From Gonocerus acuteangulatus (lineage: Eukaryota; Arthropoda; Insecta; Hemiptera; Coreidae), in NCBI GenBank assembly GCA_946811695.1, contig OX328123.1, positions 149,251,878 through 149,315,877 of the forward strand: a stretch of 64,000 nt of DNA, read 5' to 3'. Below are positions 1 through 10,413 of this stretch, in pieces. The position numbers were made by a program, and so were the translations under genes. How positions within the stretch are numbered: position 1 is the first letter of the stretch; every line of letters starts with the position of its first letter. The notes below the pieces were generated by a model. It worked only from the letters and a program-made list of their open reading frames with translations, ran no database searches and was not told the DNA's origin.

Positions 1-2
1 AG

Positions 3-953
3 GACCGAGATAGGCTCTTACCGGAAGATCATGTGATACAGCTACGGAAGCGGCTTTCGGAAGCATATCGAGAGGCGCTGGTACGATCCGAGCGATGTTA
101 TCAACGTCGAACAGCCTTCGTAAACTCTCGGAGGAAAGAGCGCGAGCTAGCAGCGGGTGACTGGGTGTACTTAAATGTGCCAGCGGTCAAACCGGGTCAC
201 TGTCCGAAGTTCCACCGTCCATGGACGGGGCCGCATCAAGTCACCCGTGTACTCTCCCGGGTTAATTATGAGGTCGAGCTGTCTACCGGGGCGCGAGCAG
301 TTGTGCACATCAACCGCCTTAAGAAGGCCGCGACTAAGGGGAATATGGATCCGGAGAGAGAGGAGGCTGAAACGACTAATAGGTCGTACCGCGAAGAGCA
401 GGACGAGGAAGAGGCAAACGACGAGTGGTCTTGGGCGATGGAGCCAGGGCGTCCATATGACTTGAATTACCAGACGCCAGACCGGGCTGGTGACGCGGAA
501 GAAGGGGAAAGCGAGGCAAGGGCGACCGATCATTCTGACTGTCCCGTGAGTGCGGGGGCATCCCCTTCGTGTCCAGATCCTTGTTGTCCTCTCGGCGGCC
601 AGTTTTCGTCGCCACCTTCGGAAACGACTACCCCCGATGAGGTCCTATCCGACTCAGCCCCTGAGGGAGAAGTAGGTCAAGAGGAGGAAGCCGAACGGAG
701 CGGTTCACCCCAGCCTATAGGACGGGAGGAGGGCGCAAATGAGGGGGGGAGGCACCGCGAAAGATCCAGACGTTTATACGGCCGACGGGGCGTAGACTCC
801 CAACCTTCGAGTGAGCGTCGTTCCTCCTCTAGTTCTCCGAGCAACGACCCCAAGGATGCGACCTGGACGCCAGGAGTGCGGGAACAGGGACCCCGGCCAC
901 GATCACCATATTCCCTCCGGAGGAGAGGCGTTCAGAGACCTAACGATGAGTAG
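3..953 (+). CDS. pol: Gypsy E1 pol polyprotein, C-terminal end (5' partial)
   Basis: The frame is open to the left window edge, so the start is missing. The visible part is the tail of integrase. A basic region leads to a GPY/F-type module (GDWVYLNVPAVKPG, then FHRPWTGPH and VVHINRLKK), which follows the catalytic core in many Gypsy integrases and helps bind DNA or chromatin. After it comes a long acidic, low-complexity extension of about 200 residues with a Cys-rich patch (CPV, SPSCPDPCCPLG) and a basic end (DATWTP, RSPYSLRRR). The same patch and end recur in the E2 pol at 2347-5069, so the extension is a shared family trait and not read-through noise. It ends at TAG, 951-953. The envelope-like ORF follows downstream. 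Confidence 0.85.
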   Translation, partial: DRDRLLPEDHVIQLRKRLSEAYREALVRSERCYQRRTAFVNSRRKERELAAGDWVYLNVPAVKPGHCPKFHRPWTGPHQVTRVLSRVNYEVELSTGARAVVHINRLKKAATKGNMDPEREEAETTNRSYREEQDEEEANDEWSWAMEPGRPYDLNYQTPDRAGDAEEGESEARATDHSDCPVSAGASPSCPDPCCPLGGQFSSPPSETTTPDEVLSDSAPEGEVGQEEEAERSGSPQPIGREEGANEGGRHRERSRRLYGRRGVDSQPSSERRSSSSSPSNDPKDATWTPGVREQGPRPRSPYSLRRRGVQRPNDE

Positions 954-1011
954 ACGTGGGACGCGGATCTTTGGGGTGATAAAAAGGGTGTTCCGGGAAG
1001 AAGGCCGTCAC

Positions 1012-1819
1012 ATGAGGGTGTTGCAGGGTAATCCCACGGCTATTGGACACCAACCCTCCCTATCCTTACCCTTTTCCTCCTCTTTGAGAAGCTTGGGACT
1101 GGGCTTCACCGAGTATTTGGTGAAACTTAGGAGAGTAATGTTAGGAGTAGAGGGGTTGATAGATGGAAGGTTCAATAGAGAGCTGGTAAGCCCCCAGGAA
1201 TTAATAAGTGTTTTGGCAGGTATTGCGGAGGCTAGCCCAGCAGATTTGGCACTATTGACCAAAGATGGCCGGCTCCATGAGCAAGTATACTACGCCGCAG
1301 CAACGGTCCAGGTTATAGCGAGCGCAGATGGGGTACTAGCCTTCATTGATCTGCCTCTGATGCCATTGGAACAACGAATGAAAATGGAGAGGCGCCCGGT
1401 CCAAGAACTATCTGCAAGGCTTTTGGTAGAAACGAGACACCAAGGAAGCTACCTCTTCGTTAGTCAAGAGCGGACTGCTCAGTCCGTGCTACAAGAAAGA
1501 GGCTTTGCGGGTGTCGACAAAGTCAAGTATGGCTTTCCTACAACCGTCCCTCTCCACAATGGCGACGTTCCACCCTGCGTGTTTGCCAGCTTGGAGCAAC
1601 CTTTATCAAGAATTGGCCACAAGGGAGAGCTCCATGAGATTCTGGACCTGGGGAGGTGCATCTACTGCAACTACTTGTGTGGCAGCTATTATAGTCGGGG
1701 TGGCGGTGAGGAGGTACTTCAAGAAGAACCAGTCTGTGCGAAATGTGGAAACGGCAGCAAGAACTGAGTGCGCCGGGGTGAGGATCTTTCGCCCGGACGA
1801 TGCTTCACTTACAGTGTAG
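1012..1819 (+). pseudogene. E1 envelope-like third ORF, frame broken
   Basis: The frame is open to 1767 and holds a segment (about 1170-1500) that lines up with the E2 ORF at 5359-5853. Both have a LVSP/LGP-x-EL start, a paired-Tyr motif (VYYA / IYYQ), an alternating hydrophobic strand and a LPL motif. This spacing resembles the F-type envelope fusion proteins of insect errantiviruses and baculoviruses, which act at the membrane. No cleavage site was confirmed. From about 1505 a second frame holds what looks like the membrane anchor (AAIIVGVAV followed by RRYFKK) and runs to 1819, while the first frame ends in Cys-rich sequence. The reading therefore changes frame between about 1500 and 1660 and the copy is probably dead. 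The envelope assignment is a pattern judgement and other third-ORF proteins are possible. Confidence 0.5.
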
Positions 1820-1889
1820 TGATAGTGCTGTGTAGTGACTTGGAAAGTATTTATCAGAAGATAAAATACTTTAGTGAATTAGGGGGTAA

Positions 1890-2346
1890 TGTAACCATAG
1901 TTATAGGAGTAGTTGTAGAATATTTTGTAGTTGTATGTCTTTGTTTGTAGAATGCTTGTAGTGTGTAAATATTTGGTGATAGCCATAGATAGTGGACTGC
2001 CCTGCTATCTATGGGATATAGGAACTAGCTGCCCAGGCCTAGGAGGAGAGGGGGGTCCTAGACAATAGGAGGGCAGTGTCATCTGGACCAGATAAGCAGG
2101 CAGATCTTGTGACCGGTGGACTGGCGAAGAAGAGATGCAGACCCTTGGTAAGTCTCTGCTACCACTTGCCAACTCTTATTAGGCCTGGGCACAGTTCAAG
2201 TTTTGAAAGGGCTATTAAAAATTAAAGGGGTACTAATATTAAATAATAAAAATAAGTTTCATCATGCTAAACCTATTTCATTTAGCCTTTCCTTTTTTTT
2301 TATTATTTTATTTATTTTTCCTGCTCCTGGTTTCCTACATGTTACA
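1890..2346 (+). repeat. 3' LTR of Gypsy E1 (about 457 bp)
   Basis: It starts TGTAAC and ends GTTACA, a perfect 6-bp terminal inversion of the TG...CA type. It is preceded by a G-rich tract that would serve as the polypurine primer site. The 3' third is A/T-rich. The right edge abuts in-frame reverse transcriptase sequence of E2. The first bases after it (ccac or ccaca) are the expected target-site duplicate, whose partner should lie upstream of the window. Confidence 0.75.
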
Positions 2347-5069
2347 CCACAATTGATCTTTCGAGTGGGTACCACCAAATACCGATAGCACCCCAGGATC
2401 AGGCCAAAACGGCCTTCACGACTGTAAACGGACACTATGAGTACAAAAAAATGGCTTTCGGCCTTGCGGGGGCACCTGCCACGTTCCAACGGGTCATGGA
2501 CCAACTTCTTGGCCGACTGAAGGGCACCGGGTGTTTCGTTTACCTCGATGATGTGGTGGTTTATAGCTCATCACTGAGGGAGCACATGCTCCGGTTAGAG
2601 GAGTTGTTCGACATATTCAGAGGCGCTAATCTAAAAGTGAACTTGAACAAGTGCGCTTTTGCGGCATCGGAAGTGACCTATCTGGGACACGTAGTTACAG
2701 CCGAGGGAGTGAAACCAGATCCTAGAAAATTAGAGGCGATCAAGTCTTTTCCAGCCCCCAGAAATGTGAAGGAGTTGCGAAGTTTTCTAGGGTTGGCAAG
2801 CTATTACCGTAAATTCATAAAAGGCTTTGCGGATCTTTCAAGACCGCTGACAGAATTAACTGGCTCACGAGTACGATTCCAGTGGGGCGACAAGCAACGG
2901 AAGGCTTTTGAATCGCTAAGAGAAATCCTAAGTTCGGACTCAGTCTTGTGCTATCCGAATTTCAGCGAGCCATTTATATTGTCCACCGACGCATCAGGAG
3001 TAGCTCTGGGTGCCATTCTGTCCCAGTACAGAGATGGCGGCGAGAGACCTGTTTGCTACGCTAGTAGGCAGTTGAAGGGTCCAGAACTCAACTACTCGGC
3101 AACAGAACGAGAACTGCTAGCGGTGGTTTGGGCAACAAAGCTGTTCCGTTGTTATTTACTAGGGCGAAGGTTTAAACTTGTCACTGACCACTCTGCCTTG
3201 AGGTGGATGCTAAGCCTTCGAGACCCGTCCTCACGACTGACCAGGTGGGCCCTTCGGTTAGAGGAGTTCGACTATGAAGTCGAACATCGCCCGGGGAAGA
3301 AACATTCTAACGCTGATGCTTTAAGCCGTACCATAGCTGTAGTCAAGGGAAATAGGCAGAAAATAACCCGAGGTAAATTGAAGGATGCTCAAAAGGAGGA
3401 TATGTGGTGTCAAAGAGCCATCAAGAGAGGCACTGTTCATGTACAAACAGATGCCGATGGCCTGCTATATTGGGCCGATGGGGCAACGGATGAGTCGGAA
3501 TGGAGGCTTATGGTGCCTGAGGGTCTACGAAAAACAATCGTTGAAGAAAATCACTCGAAACCATGGGCTGGGCACCCAGGGGCTGATCGTACGCTCGCGG
3601 TAATCAAAAGCTCATATTATTGGCCGGGCATGGCGGCGGATGTGAAGTCCTTTGTGGAACGGTGTCACGCGTGCGCTAGCAGAAAAAGTCCTGTATCTCA
3701 AAAGGTCCCCCTGGAAGCTCCCTATATGGCCACAGGGCCTTTCGAGCAGGTATCGCTAGACATATTTGGGCCTTTGCCGACTTCCAAAAGGGGCCATCGT
3801 TACCTTTTGACCGTAATTGACAATTTTACACGGTATGCGGAGGGAATACCACTGAAGGGGCAAACAGCTGAAGAAACGGCCGTAGCACTCGTCGAGAATA
3901 TTATCACTCGACATGGGGTCCCTCGGAGGTTGTTAACAGACCAGGGAAGGAATTTCGTTTCTCGACTGTTTACTCAAGTTTGTAGAGCTCTGGGGATTAG
4001 GAAATTACAAACTACCGCCTACCATCCGGAATGTAACGGAATGGTAGAGAGGTTACATCGAACTCTTACCGATTCGATATCCCAATATGTGCGAAGAGAC
4101 GGTCGTGACTGGGATAAGTGGGTCCCATATGCTCTCATGGCATATCGAGCAATACCTCATTCGTCGACAGGATACTCCCCAAACTACCTCATGCTTGGGC
4201 GAGAATTGGTAACTCCGTTTGATTGCTGGGTAGGTCCAACCAATGACGGATCTGAATCAGCGGACCATGTCGAAAAGTTAGGGCATCGGCTGAAGGAAGC
4301 CTATAAGGACGCTTTGAGTCGTGCCGAAAAGGCCTGGGCAATGAGGACCCATTATTGTAATGCCCGGCGTAAGGAGCGACGCCTAGAGGTGGGGGATTGG
4401 GTCTATCTCCATTGTCCAGCCGTAAAGCCTGGGAATTGTCCAAAATTCCACTGTCCCTGGACAGGCCCACACAAAGTAGAAAGGGTTCTTTCGCGAGTGA
4501 ACTATGAGATCCGACTGGCCACTGGATCTCTGAATGTAGTTCATATAAATAGGCTAAAACGGGCCCCGGGGGGAGGAGGGGATTCGCACCCTAAGGTTAT
4601 GACGAAGGCAGGTGGGGCAACCCGGGAAGTGGAAGGGTCGGAAGATGAGGTCATGGAGCCGGAATGGGAAATTAACCCAGGGTGTTGTTATGACTCAGAA
4701 GACGACTCTTGCGAGGGCCAAATCGAGACGCAGGGTGAGATTCACAGACACTGTCCGGTCGCTGCGGGAAGATCACCCGAGTGTAATGACCCTGCCTGCC
4801 CTCTAGGCGTTAGATCCTCTCCTGAGGAAGACAGGGAGGAGGAAAACAGGGAAGGAACCCGGGATAGTCAAGAGGTGGGAAACGAAGGACGGATTGGGGC
4901 AGGTGGGACTTCCGGGGAAAGTTCCAGCGGTTCGGATAGCGAGGGCCAAACTCAGCCAAAGGGAAAACCTGATGCTACTTGGACACCAAAGGGGAAACCT
5001 TTAACTTTTTCTCGTAGGTCCCCATACCCGCTTAGGAGGAGAGCTAAGTTGCCTGAAAATGATTCCTGA
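2347..5069 (+). CDS. pol: Gypsy E2 pol: RT (partial), RNase H, integrase
   Basis: The first in-frame codons read TIDLSSGYHQIPI, the reverse transcriptase motif carrying the first catalytic Asp. The N-terminal RT and any start codon are therefore missing, and the ATG at 2451 is internal. Counting from that Met: RT active site YLDD at 31-34; RNase H with STDAS (D180), ATERE and TDHSAL (D246); integrase zinc finger H368, H375, C405, C408; integrase core D437, D497 and E533 with the DD35E spacing; then a GPY/F-like module. The acidic C-terminal extension ends with the CPV...DPACPLG patch and RSPYPLRRR also seen in E1. There are no internal stops over about 900 codons, so the copy was intact until recently apart from the E1 insertion. 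It ends at TGA, 5067-5069. Confidence 0.93.
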
Positions 5070-5358
5070 ATATCTTATTTCAGGGCTATCATCGCGGGTG
5101 AGCCTAGAGTTCTGACTATTGACATAGAAAAGTTGTGTTCTATTAAAACGACGTGGGTTACGCGCCTGGGCAGGGTGGTTTGTAAACTTTCAAGAATATT
5201 TTTCGAAAAAGGAAGCAAAAGTTTAAACCAATCTTTAACACATTACAAACCCTTTTCCATAGTTCCCTGTACCTTCCTCGTCCTATCAAAAGCCCAGAAA
5301 ACAGAGTAACGGAATTCCTAAATATAATCAAAAATTACACAATGGAGTAGGTGCATCG

Positions 5359-5853
5359 ATGAGTGGAAAGTTGAGTAGAGAGATGCTAGGTCCTAAAGAG
5401 TTAACTCTGATTTTGGGGAAGGTAAGAGAGGCTCTGCCAACTGGACTGACACTCCTCTCGGAGGGAAGCCGATATCATGACCAAATTTACTACCAAATTT
5501 CTGAAGTACATGCAATTGCAACCGATGATGGAGTAATAGCTGTAGTGGAATTGCCTTTAAAAACTCCGGATCAGGAGATGGTGCTTTATCAGGTTCTCTC
5601 CTTGCCTCTTAAGGAGAATAAAACAGGAAGAATGGTTGCAGCTCAGCCGGAGGGGGCGTTCTTCTTGGAGAGCCACAACGAGAAGGCCTACTCAATTCTT
5701 CAGGAGCAGGATATAGCCAGATGTCGTCCCGGGATACCATGGATCTGGCCTGCTAATTACAAAACTCAGATCCCGGCGTGGTGCGAATCAAAACTCGCAG
5801 CCAACGGAAGGAAGTGGGGCAGCAGGATTCGTAATACATCGACCGGCAGCTGA
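5359..5853 (+). pseudogene. E2 envelope-like ORF fragment (164 codons)
   Basis: It is homologous by eye to the E1 ORF at 1012-1767: EMLGPKELTLILGKV, DQIYYQISEVHA, VVELPLK and LYQVLSLPL fall in the same order and spacing. It resembles the ectodomain core of F-type envelope proteins of insect errantiviruses. No signal peptide, fusion peptide or membrane anchor can be seen, and the frame closes at 5853 far short of a full envelope protein, so this is a fragment. The ATG at 5359 is the first in frame. The flanking 5070-5358 may hold a decayed upstream part. Confidence 0.5.
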
Positions 5854-6170
5854 AAGTGTCGTATCTGTAATAACGGAGCGGATATAGACCGCTCGAAAGT
5901 GTAGTAGCCGTTCAGTGATTGTGACGACAGTGTTCGGTATAGTTATAAAATAATGGTAACATAAGGATTTTTACCTCCTAAGGGAGAGGTTTTGTCTTGT
6001 AAAGATGCCAATAATGTTTATTTTATTTTAATTTTTACAGCGCATCACCTGTATTGTTATTAGCACTAATATTGTTTATTATTATTATTATTAGTAACAT
6101 AAGGATGGGTAGTGTTAAAGGTAAAGTAATGTTCCAAGGGAAACATGACTTTGAAAAAATCGGGGGGTGA

Positions 6171-6700
6171 TGTAAGGCCCCGTTTTCCCTTTGGCCTTGT
6201 TAAGTGAATAAGGATGAGAGAAAAGGTTGGCTGTCCATCTCTAGAGATGTGAGAACCACGAATCCGCCAACGTTGCGTCTGGGATGTTGGCACTGCACGT
6301 GGCTGATTCGTAAGATTCCTGGAAGATCTAAGACCTGACAAGAGTTTCTAGTTCAATCACCTGCAAAAGCAGGAGTGGGGTACAAGGGGTTTAAAAAGAG
6401 CTGGCTTACCTCCGACCGAGAGAGTTTGCATCCGTTCCTGAGACTTCGGCCGAGATGCTGTTCAGAGGTAGGCCAGTTCCAAATTCTCTATAATCTCCCC
6501 AAATGATATTTGATAACTCTTATCTAGCTGTTTCTCTCTCAATCAACCTTTTCTCTAATCGTAGCGATGTTTTATGACATTTATGTATGTAATAGTGACC
6601 TCAGTGTAAATTATAGTTTTGAAAGGAATTTCCGCTTCTCTGAAATATTTCCCCATTATCTATTCCTTTAAATCCCGTCCTTGCTAACCAGGCCCTTACA
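6171..6700 (+). repeat. 3' LTR of Gypsy E2 (530 bp)
   Basis: It begins TGTAAGGCCC and ends GGCCCTTACA, a near-perfect terminal inversion with TG...CA ends. The G-rich tract cggggggtga lies directly before it, as expected for a polypurine tract. A TATA-like tttaaaaag near 6389-6398 could mark the U3 promoter. The LTR is not alignable by eye to the E1 LTR, so the two elements share pol and envelope but not LTR sequence. Confidence 0.8.
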
Positions 6701-7215
6701 CCTACTTATATCATTTCTAAGGCTATTAAAATGGTTTTTACAAGTATCTAATGATTTTAAAATACACTCTACATCTACTATTACATTTATTATATCTATC
6801 TGGGCATTCGCCAGAAACAAATCTACATTTTCATTTAATTAATTACTTCCTAAGGGATTTTTATATCAGTTAAATTCACAACCAGTTCTTTCTTATAAAT
6901 ACTCATTATACTTCTTTATTAGTTCACTATCCGCATCATTATTTCTAAATAATAAATTTTCTCTTATATTCTTACAATCTACAAAGGTTTTATGTTTACC
7001 ATTTTTATACCTTTTTATTATTATGGTGCATCGATTGCTCGGATAATTAGCGCTATTTTATATCTATTATCACATTTTAGTTTTATTATTTTTATTCTCT
7101 GGTATGTTTGTAATTTATTCCTTAATTTGCCTAGATTTAAGCTATTTTCTTATTATTACATAATCTATGAAAACACTGAACTCTTCTTAACATTTTACCT
7201 TAGCATTAACATTTA
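6701..7215. other. AT-rich unannotated DNA
   Basis: About 75-80 percent A+T. The 74-codon ORF at 6992-7216 is compositionally biased (Phe, Ile, Tyr) and shows no domain. I see no supported feature. Confidence 0.4.
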
Positions 7216-7219
7216 GTTT

Positions 7220-7580
7220 ATTAATAATAGAATTTAAATCTTTCTTAGTACTCCCAACAAGCCAGTATCCTTGATTAATATCAAAACCAATTAGTTCTTC
7301 AGTAGATTTATTAAAAATATCAGTATTTTTTAGTTTCTTTAAAACGTTAGGCTGACAACAATTTTCGAACCATACAGAAAATGTGGTGGAATTTAAAAAT
7401 TATTTTTACATTCTTTTAAATAATACATTTCCCCCAGTGCCTTAAGGTGCTTTTTTCTTTCTAAAAACAAATCCTTTACTCAACTTTAATCCACTAAAAA
7501 TTGTTTACACTCCTCCTTTTTTCTTCTTAAATACTCATTCATCGAAGCTCCTTTTTGATCTGCTTCTATTCTAATTATAT
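7220..7580 (-). pseudogene. Decayed coding relic, unrecognised family
   Basis: On the minus strand two adjoining frames read like real protein. An upstream piece holds MNEYLRRKKEECKQFLVD and then KHLKALGEMYYLKECKNNF. A downstream piece holds TTFSVWFENCCQPNVL and ELIGFDINQGYWLVGS. Stops and frame changes separate them. The composition (charged helix, Trp and Cys residues) is unlike random AT-rich translation. I do not recognise the family; a TE protein is likely from context. Confidence 0.35.
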
Positions 7581-7589
7581 TATAACAGA

Positions 7590-8510
7590 TGGACCCTCCA
7601 AGGGAAGACTTGCATAAAAAAAAAAAAAAAAATGTACTCTACCTTCAAACACTAACAAATGCACGTGGAGTAGAACATGAACTGGCACAAGCCAGTAATT
7701 TTGATTTGTAAATTTTCTTTGGGGGTAGGAATAAACAAAAAAATTATCTCATATCCTTATTTACTCCAGAAGAAAATTCCGAGGTCCAAGCTTAATTAAA
7801 AATGTGATGTTGACACTTACTTTATTTTTCTTCTAGTGATTTGAAAATGGCCTAAAGGCCGAAATGTTATGTGTAAGGAGAGGAAATAAATAAATAAAAT
7901 ATTTATGGTTTGAGGTGATCATAATAAAGTTGAGGCGTTTTTAATTAAAAATACCATTAACATAACAATTGAATTCATACATTTTGAAGGGAGACTAGAC
8001 TTCAAATTTATTCTCAACGAAATTTGAAATTAAAACAATTGAATTAACCCCAAAAAATGAAATGAAGTGAATGAAACTTAGGCCATATTAAAAACCTACC
8101 AAATGTGTGCCTATTAATGTGTTTACTATATTTTTAAAAGAGTATTTACTTTGAATTTCTAATATACAACTCTACAACAATTTTATAAAATACATGAGAT
8201 TATTAAAGTGAAATTAAAGAAAAGGAATGCAGTGCTCAGAGGCCAATTGGAAATGAAGTGAAGGTAGCAATATGTCTTAGGCAAGCATAGTTTTATTTTA
8301 TGTACATATCATATTTAACAATTTTATTTAAAATAACAGAAAAAATGAGACAAGAAAAATAATTAACGAACCGGAGAATAAACTAATACAATAAGTAAAA
8401 TGAGTAAATAGACAAAATAATTCAATCTCAATGAAGGTTTGTGTTGTTTCTTCCTCATCATGTTAATTGATAATCGTGGGCGTTAGTAAATATGATGGAT
8501 TATCAGCTAA
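7590..8510. other. AT-rich unannotated DNA
   Basis: It holds a poly-A run at about 7617-7632 and a short motif (ggcctaaaggccgaaatg, near 7849) that resembles the non-coding ends of Penelope-like elements at 44.0 kb. Otherwise I see nothing. Confidence 0.3.
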
Positions 8511-8513
8511 TTC

Positions 8514-8929
8514 TCAACCATCGTTCCGAGATTGAGGATAAATTTTGTCTTCAGCTTCCGTAACTGCAACAAATAGTTTTCTTCTTCTTAACTGTTGATA
8601 TTCCAAGGGCATAACTTTTGTTAGATTGTATATCGAATTCCGTTGGTAGTTTATCAATTTTGTCCATTGGTCTTCAGCCTTCTTTCCTATAACAACATTT
8701 ATTAGATATTAGAACACAAATAACATAATGCAATAGTATTTCCTTTCAAATACTTGGCTTCTGGGGATATGTTTAAAATAATAGCTATAGGTTGGGAGAA
8801 AGGACTGTTCCCAACATTATGTCTAAAGTATGCCGGGCAATATGGACACACTTGCAACCTATTTAAATCCCTGAACCTAATATCAACATGTGGGAAACAA
8901 TTACAATAGAGTATGAGAGAAAGTAGCAA
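8514..8929 (-). other. Two adjacent protein-like segments, possible exons or relic
   Basis: Minus-strand segment 8702-8929 contains FPHVDIRFRDLNRLQ, then a Cys-rich CPYCPAYFRHN and ALCYLCSNI. Segment 8514-8686 reads KKAEDQWTKLINYQRNS, then PLEYQQLRRRKLFVAVTEA, and closes with TGA. Between them a short A/T-rich stretch ends in tgttatag, a plausible splice acceptor. The simplest donor (at 8752-8753) does not keep the frame, so either splicing differs or the sequence is a TE relic. The CxxC pairs suggest zinc binding. The product is not recognised. Confidence 0.3.
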
Positions 8930-9009
8930 TTTTATACATTTTTTTTTTTTTTTAGCTATTCACGGTAAACATGTAACCATAAGAAAACTAGCTTTGAGTG
9001 GTTCCTCAT

Positions 9010-9660
9010 TCTTTAACTACAAACAATTTTCTCATTTATTTTTGTTCACTTAATACAATTTGCTTTAATTCAATTGTAATCTCAATAATGTTTTTAAGAG
9101 TTACTTTATTTTTAAATCTACTAAATTAAATAAATTTATTAAAAATAGGTAAAATAACCTGAACTTACATAATTCATTCTTATAATACTCACTATTTTTG
9201 TTTACTTAATTTATTTTTTTTAATTCAATTGATATATTAAGAATATTTTTGAGTGTTACTACATCTTTAAATGTAAATCTACTTTGTATTTCTATTAAAA
9301 TAACGAAAACAGGCAAAATAACCTGTACTTATATTATTAATTTTGATAATAATACTATTTTTCTTCACTTGATTTATTTGTTTCAGTTCAATTGTTATAT
9401 TAATAATATTTTTGAGTGTTACTACATCTTTAAATGTAAATCTACTTTGTATTTCTATTAAAATAATGAAAACAGGTAAAATAACCTGTACTTACATAAT
9501 TCATTTTTATAATACTCACTATTTTTGTTCACTTAATTTATTTGTTTTAACTCAATTGTAATCTCAATAATATTTTAAAGAGTTGCAACGCTTTTAAATG
9601 TAAATCTACTTTGCTTTTCAATTAATATATTAAAAACAGACAAAATAACCTGTACTTACC
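9010..9660. repeat. 164-bp tandem repeat, about four units
   Basis: The marker string (aaaataacctg) recurs at about 9148, 9312, 9475 and 9639, giving periods of 163-164 bp. Within each unit the words ttcacttaattta, caattgt.atctcaataat and aaatgtaaatctactttg recur in the same order. The units are diverged by several percent, except that units 2 and 3 are closest. It is an AT-rich minisatellite or satellite remnant. Confidence 0.85.
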
Positions 9661-9669
9661 GTTGTCCGT

Positions 9670-10028
9670 GTTTAATTCTTTGGCGATTTAATCCCATGTC
9701 TGGTCTTTACTTGTCGTCCTCATATAATTCAGAAGACTTGTATCGCACAACACAGTAAAAGTTTTCACTTCACATATAAAACTTTCCATGATTAAATGGA
9801 ATGGCGGGCGAGCCAGTACCGACAGAGGACGTAGGAATCTGTGTGAAAACACAAAAACGCCGAGGGACGACAGAGGCCCTTGCCGCGCCTGCGCCTGCGC
9901 TGGCTTCAATATGCGGCACTCCATTGAAACTAATGTGTTGCAGAAACGCCGAGGCCTGTGCTTCGTCTCTGCTGCGTCTGCGCTGGGCTCAATTTGCGCC
10001 CGGCCTTATGGTTAGGTGGTGTATGGCT
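9670..10028. other. Local GC-rich patch of unknown origin
   Basis: The stretch 9800-10015 is markedly GC-richer than both flanks and contains aaacgccgagg twice. Open frames cross it on both strands without any recognisable domain. It may be part of an unrecognised repeat. Confidence 0.3.
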
Positions 10029-10029
10029 G

Positions 10030-10413
10030 CTTCGGCGGTAGGATATCATCATTTTATTGAGGAAACAATGGATAAACATTATTATTGTGACATCCTGAAG
10101 AAAATATTGCCACATCCTGAAGAAAATATTGCAACCAAGTTCGGAATAATAAATTATTTTGCTTTTTATAGACATATCGATCTTCTTATCTCGGAAGAGA
10201 ATGGGTTCATATAATATCTCCAAAACTATAAAAGCACTCTTCCCATCACCAGACCTCAACCTCATAGAGAATTTATGGAGTTAATTAGAAACAGAAGTAA
10301 GGAAACATGAAATATCCAACCAACAATATCTCATAAAGACGCGTCAAGAAGAATGGGAGAAGATATGTCCATCTTGCACAGAAAAGCTTTTCCAATTCAT
10401 GCCCAATTTTTGA
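10030..10413 (+). pseudogene. Tc1-type transposase, C-terminal relic
   Basis: Frames broken by stops still read FIEETMDKHYYCDILKK, then SPDLNLIENLWS (the C-terminal signature of DD34E Tc1 transposases just before the catalytic Glu region), then RQEEWEKICPSCTEKLF. Several frameshifts are present, so it is dead. A terminal-repeat candidate lies downstream at 10687-10714. The N-terminal half was not found. Confidence 0.75.

Larger units (their letters stand above)
1..2346 (+). mobile_element. Ty3/Gypsy element E1, 3' part, nested in E2
   Basis: The window opens inside this LTR retrotransposon. In order it shows the pol C-terminus (3-953), an envelope-like third ORF broken by a frame change (1012-1819), a purine-rich tract before the LTR (aattaggggg, near 1876-1885) and a 3' LTR (1890-2346). 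Its 5' LTR, gag and most of pol lie upstream of the window. The base after the LTR is inside the reverse transcriptase reading frame of the related element E2, so E1 appears to have inserted into E2. The element type is clear from the pol and LTR structure. The insertion order is inferred from this one junction. Confidence 0.85.
2347..6700 (+). mobile_element. Ty3/Gypsy element E2, 5' side interrupted by E1
   Basis: This element has pol from mid reverse transcriptase onward, an envelope-like fragment and a 3' LTR (6171-6700). It lacks a 5' LTR, gag, protease and early RT in this window, as expected if E1 sits inside it and the rest lies further upstream. Between pol and LTR there are about 290 bp of noncoding DNA (5070-5358). 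A second noncoding stretch (5854-6170) repeats the short motif gtaacataaggat near 5950 and 6093. Confidence 0.85.

Noticed and set aside
9010..9660. CRISPR-like array
   Set aside because: The 164-bp units are wholly repeated with no repeat-spacer alternation, and the context is a eukaryotic genome.
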